This document shows positions 61,301 to 64,000 of a stretch of 64,000 bases of DNA, piece after piece. Numbering within the stretch: the stretch's first letter is position 1; every line of letters begins with the position of its first letter. Source of the stretch: Adiantum capillus-veneris. Taxonomy: Eukaryota; Streptophyta; Polypodiopsida; Polypodiales; Pteridaceae. The DNA lies in assembly GCA_014529385.2 (NCBI GenBank), contig CM043960.1, positions 32,041,396 through 32,105,395 of the forward strand. The letters are read 5' to 3'. The translations under genes and the position numbers were made by a program. Under the pieces are notes generated by a model. It ran no database searches. It saw only the letters and a list, made by a program, of their open reading frames with translations, and was not told where the DNA came from.

Positions 61301-62432
61301 GAAGATGGTATGCCGGCTTCTTAAGACCTTGTATGGGCTGAAGCAATCATCTCGTGAATGGTATCGTAAGTTTGATGCATTCATGAGTTCATTGGGTTAT
61401 GTACGCAGTTATGAGGACCCATGCCTCTATACTCGCAAGGCTGCAGATGGTAGTCTTATTGTTTTGGTTTTGTATGTGGATGACATGCTGATCGCAGGGA
61501 AGTGTATTTCTGATGTGGATGCCTTGAAACATAGGCTACATGAGACCTTTTCCATGAAGGATCTTGGGGATGCCAGTCATATTTTGGGTATGCGGATCAC
61601 TCGTGATCGTTCTCGCAAGATGCTCTTTCTTAGTCAGAAAGAGTACATTGACAGGGTGCTTGAGCGTTTTCATATGGAAGGGGGGAAGGCCATTAGTACC
61701 CCGTTGCCTCCATATGTAAAACTCAGCCATGATGACTGCCCTCAGACAGATTTGGAGACTACAGAGATGTCTCAGATTCCCTATGCGTCAGCTGTTGGTT
61801 CCTTGATGTATGCCATGGTGGCTACGCGTCCAGATCTTGCTCATGCAGTTGGTGTGGTTAGCAGGTACATGTCTAACCCGGGCAAGCGTCATTGGGATGC
61901 AGTGAGAGGTATTCTCAGATACTTGAGAGGGACTTCAGAGTTGTCCCTATGTTATGGTGAGAAGGATATGTCTGTTTGCGGATATACAGATTCAGACTAT
62001 GCAGGGTCAGTGGACTCGAGGAAGTCTACTAGCGGCTATGTGTTCACAGTTGCAGGTGGACCGGTTTCGTGGGCATCACGTTTACAGCCATGCGTTGCTT
62101 TGAGCACTACAGAGGCTGAATATATGGCTGCCACTGAGGCTGCCAAGGAGGCCGTATGGCTCTCACGACTAGTGGGAGATCTTGGTATGGCTTGTGATGC
62201 TCCGATTCTACATTGTGATAGCCAGAGTGCCATAGCATTGGCACGGAATCCTGTCTTCCATGCGAAGACAAAGCACATTGAGGTGAGGTATCACTTCATA
62301 CGAGAGGTGCTAGAGGACAAGCGCATAGAGCTTGTCAAGGTACACACTGACGATAACCCTGCTGATCTACTCACGAAGTCATTAGCCTCACAGCGGTTTG
62401 CACACTGCAGATCGCTGATGGGTATGGCTTGA
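58344..62432 (+). CDS. Copia gag-pol, one amber codon at position 32, otherwise open
   Basis: The homologous start is ATG 58344 (MGTKEDTVFNIEKLDGANFS), matching the start of the copia at 2664. A TAG at 58437-58439 stands where the other copy has CAG, leaving an open frame from 58464 of 1322 residues. Positions in that frame: CFHCGRKGHFKKDC about 195-208; protease VIDSGAS about 289; integrase HSDVCGP about 480, LRTDNGGEF about 544, NGVAERMN about 577; RT LYVDDMLIAG about 1004; RNase H STTEAEYMAATEAAKEAVWL about 1215. A 42-bp duplication (PLLGDHVDVGQPDQ twice) lies at about 60690-60780 between integrase and RT. All catalytic motifs are intact. Confidence 0.95.
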
Positions 62433-62487
62433 CTTCTTTTGCTGTACTTTGGCCACTTTAAAGGCACACTGCCTTTAAGTGGGAGAT

Positions 62488-62674
62488 TGTTGGGTTAAAG
62501 GCCCGTGTGCCCGGCTGCCCGTTGTTCAGCCGCCCATGTACAGCCATTCATTTACTCATTCATAATAACTATACTCATAACTACACATTGTAGTGCGTGT
62601 ACCGCCCCGCCACACACTGTGTCTATCTCCTTCTTCGTGTTGGCTCTCTGTGTGTGTGCTCTCCGATCCCAACA
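62488..62674 (+). repeat. 3' LTR of the young copia (187 bp)
   Basis: Follows TTTAAGTGGGAGAT and ends CCCAACA, with TSD TTGTA after it. Confidence 0.97.
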
Positions 62675-62679
62675 TTGTA

Positions 62680-64000
62680 AGCATATATTGCCTCTACAAT
62701 GCCAAGGATAGAGCCAAATTGTGGATGCACCTTAGGGATTCCCCTATTGAAGGGGAGTGGCTACTGATAGGAGACTTTAACATGGTGGAAGAGAAAGGAT
62801 AGAATAGGCTCAACCAATCTATTGGCACGTTCTATAAAAACTAAATGGCTAGGTCTCTATGAGAAATGGGTTATGGTGGACTTGTGGGAAGTGGGTCCCT
62901 GTAAGAGCACGTCGAGCTTCACATACACAAGCCTACAATATGCCAGCATGGCTTCCCTATTTGACATGTGTTACTACTCTCACCAAGCTGACTGGATCCT
63001 GTCGCTACTTGAGATGAAGGTGATCACAACAAAGAGCGTGTTAGATCATCTACCTTTACGCATGAAACTCAAAAAAGCCAAAGGGGAGGAGCATGCCCCG
63101 AGAGGGTGTAAGAAGTTGCTTATTACTAGGGCACACCTATTCAAAGACCCTACGTTTAGGAGGCTTATCAAGAAAGCTTTGAGCAAACTCAATAAAGATA
63201 TGAATCTAGAAGAACCTAAAGCTTGGGACTCTTTGCTCGGAGTATATAGAAAGCGATCAAAAGCTCAAGCCCTCAGATGAAAAAGTCCCTTGAAGAGCAT
63301 TGGAAGGAGCTCAAAGAGGAGGTTGCTCGTCTTGCTTCCAAAAAAGCTGCTAGGATGGCCTCCGAAGAAGAACACAAAAGGTGGCTAGAGGCTAAATCCA
63401 ACCTGGCCAAGCAATATCTTGAGGAGGTCAAGAGGGCAAGATTGATATCAAGGGAGACCTACATTCAGCCAGAGGCCACTAATCAAGCTCACTTTTTCAG
63501 GGCCTTGAAAATCAAGAAAATCTCGGGCTACATCCAATTGCTCACAAATGAGAATGGGAATGCTAGGCAAGATCAAGACAAAATGGCTAGGATGATGCTT
63601 GATCATCTAAGACAAATCATTGGCCAACCAAAGACCCGCTCTCACGAAGTGGATGAAGCCATAGCGACCCTGCTTGAGACTGTCAATAGTAAAATTCCCC
63701 AACCTGAAGCCAATCTTCTTGAGATGGACTTTTTTGAAGATGAGTGCTTGCTTGCGTTGCAAGCTCTTGGCAAGGAGAAGTCCCCTAGTTGAGATGGTAT
63801 GACCATTGAATTCTTTAGAGAATGTTGAGAGGATCTCAAGGTCCCAATCACGCTAACCAAGCCATTACTGACTCTGCCGTTGGATACTAGTGTGAAGAGA
63901 GGGCTTATCAAACCCATCCCCAAATAGGTATGCTGCTGTCAACTTAAGCATTGGTGCCCTATGATGATGATGTCTGTAGCTTACAAAGTTATTGCCAAGG
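62680..64000 (+). pseudogene. LINE-2 endonuclease end and reverse transcriptase start, right of copia
   Basis: Continues the interrupted endonuclease: SIYCLYNAKDRAKLWMHL, EWLLIGDFNMVEE (the GDFN motif), VLDHLPLRMKL (from S-D-H-x-P). A basic helical linker follows (63277-63792, EEHWKELKEEVARLASKKAA). The RT begins with LQALGKEKSPS, TGA, DGMTIEFFREC, TGA, EDLKVPITLT and RGLIKPIPK, TAG, then the degenerate HWCPMMMMSVAYKVIAK (the W-R-P-I-x-L-L-x-x-x-Y-K-I block) at the window edge. Frameshifts near 62802-62822 and 63277. The stops fit C-to-T or G-to-A changes. Confidence 0.88.

Larger units (their letters stand above)
56987..62674 (+). mobile_element. Young full-length copia element (5688 bp) inserted in LINE-2
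   Basis: 5' LTR 56987-57173 and 3' LTR 62488-62674, 187 bp each, differing at one site (A57149 versus G62650). Exact TSD TTGTA at 56982-56986 and 62675-62679. PBS TGGTATCAGAGC at 57177-57188; purine-rich AAGTGGGAGA just before the 3' LTR. One long gag-pol frame. Removing the element and one TSD rejoins the LINE endonuclease frame. Confidence 0.97.

Overview
This is a repeat-dominated nuclear segment from a large-genome land plant. The one recognisable host gene has plant-style short GT-AG introns. The mobile elements are plant-type copia and gypsy LTR retrotransposons and LINEs with DUF4283-like ORF1s, and long (GA)n and (CA)n microsatellites are common. A seed-free plant such as a fern, or another plant with giant introns, would fit, but the species cannot be fixed from this sequence.

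Host gene: CWC22, a spliceosome and exon-junction-complex loading factor, runs on the + strand from 6511 to 40326. Eight coding exons with an unbroken phase give a predicted 857-residue protein. Exons 1-5 lie in 2.5 kb (6511-9026) and exons 6-8 in 1.2 kb (39113-40326). Intron 5 is about 30.1 kb and consists mostly of nested retrotransposons.

Layout: 1-3941 is the 5' part of a copia element on the minus strand, with gag-pol open to the window edge. 5440-6193 holds a decayed retroelement-like ORF. 6511-9026 is CWC22 exons 1-5. Intron 5 contains, in order: a C-family gypsy LTR (10012-11372, minus); a B-family LTR/internal array (11400-27396, minus); gypsy A (13915-24711, +, TSD CTTGG) inside one B LTR; a rearranged gypsy C (16434-21283, +) inside gypsy A; a degenerate coding-like zone (28755-32570) carrying a solo B LTR (30649-31908, +); and a LINE (about 32881-39050, +) that ends about 60 bp before exon 6. 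40327-54859 is gene-poor, with CT/GA/CA microsatellites, a decayed copia (about 45888-47081, minus), a SINE-like sequence, and the first of two short TIR elements. 55500-64000 is a second LINE, split by a young copia (56987-62674) with 187-bp LTRs that differ at one base and an exact TTGTA target duplication.

Most interesting points: (a) two short elements (50091-50480 and 54860-55286) share TIRs of about 31 bp, 9-bp target duplications and a tRNA-like Pol III core, a Mutator-like/SINE hybrid architecture; (b) the 3' splice site of the 30-kb CWC22 intron sits directly after a (GA)23 tract, where the branch point should be; (c) nearly all premature stops in the old elements are explained by C-to-T changes at CAG or CGA, as expected from CHG/CG methylation decay; (d) insertions are nested up to four levels deep and several boundaries can be read to the base.
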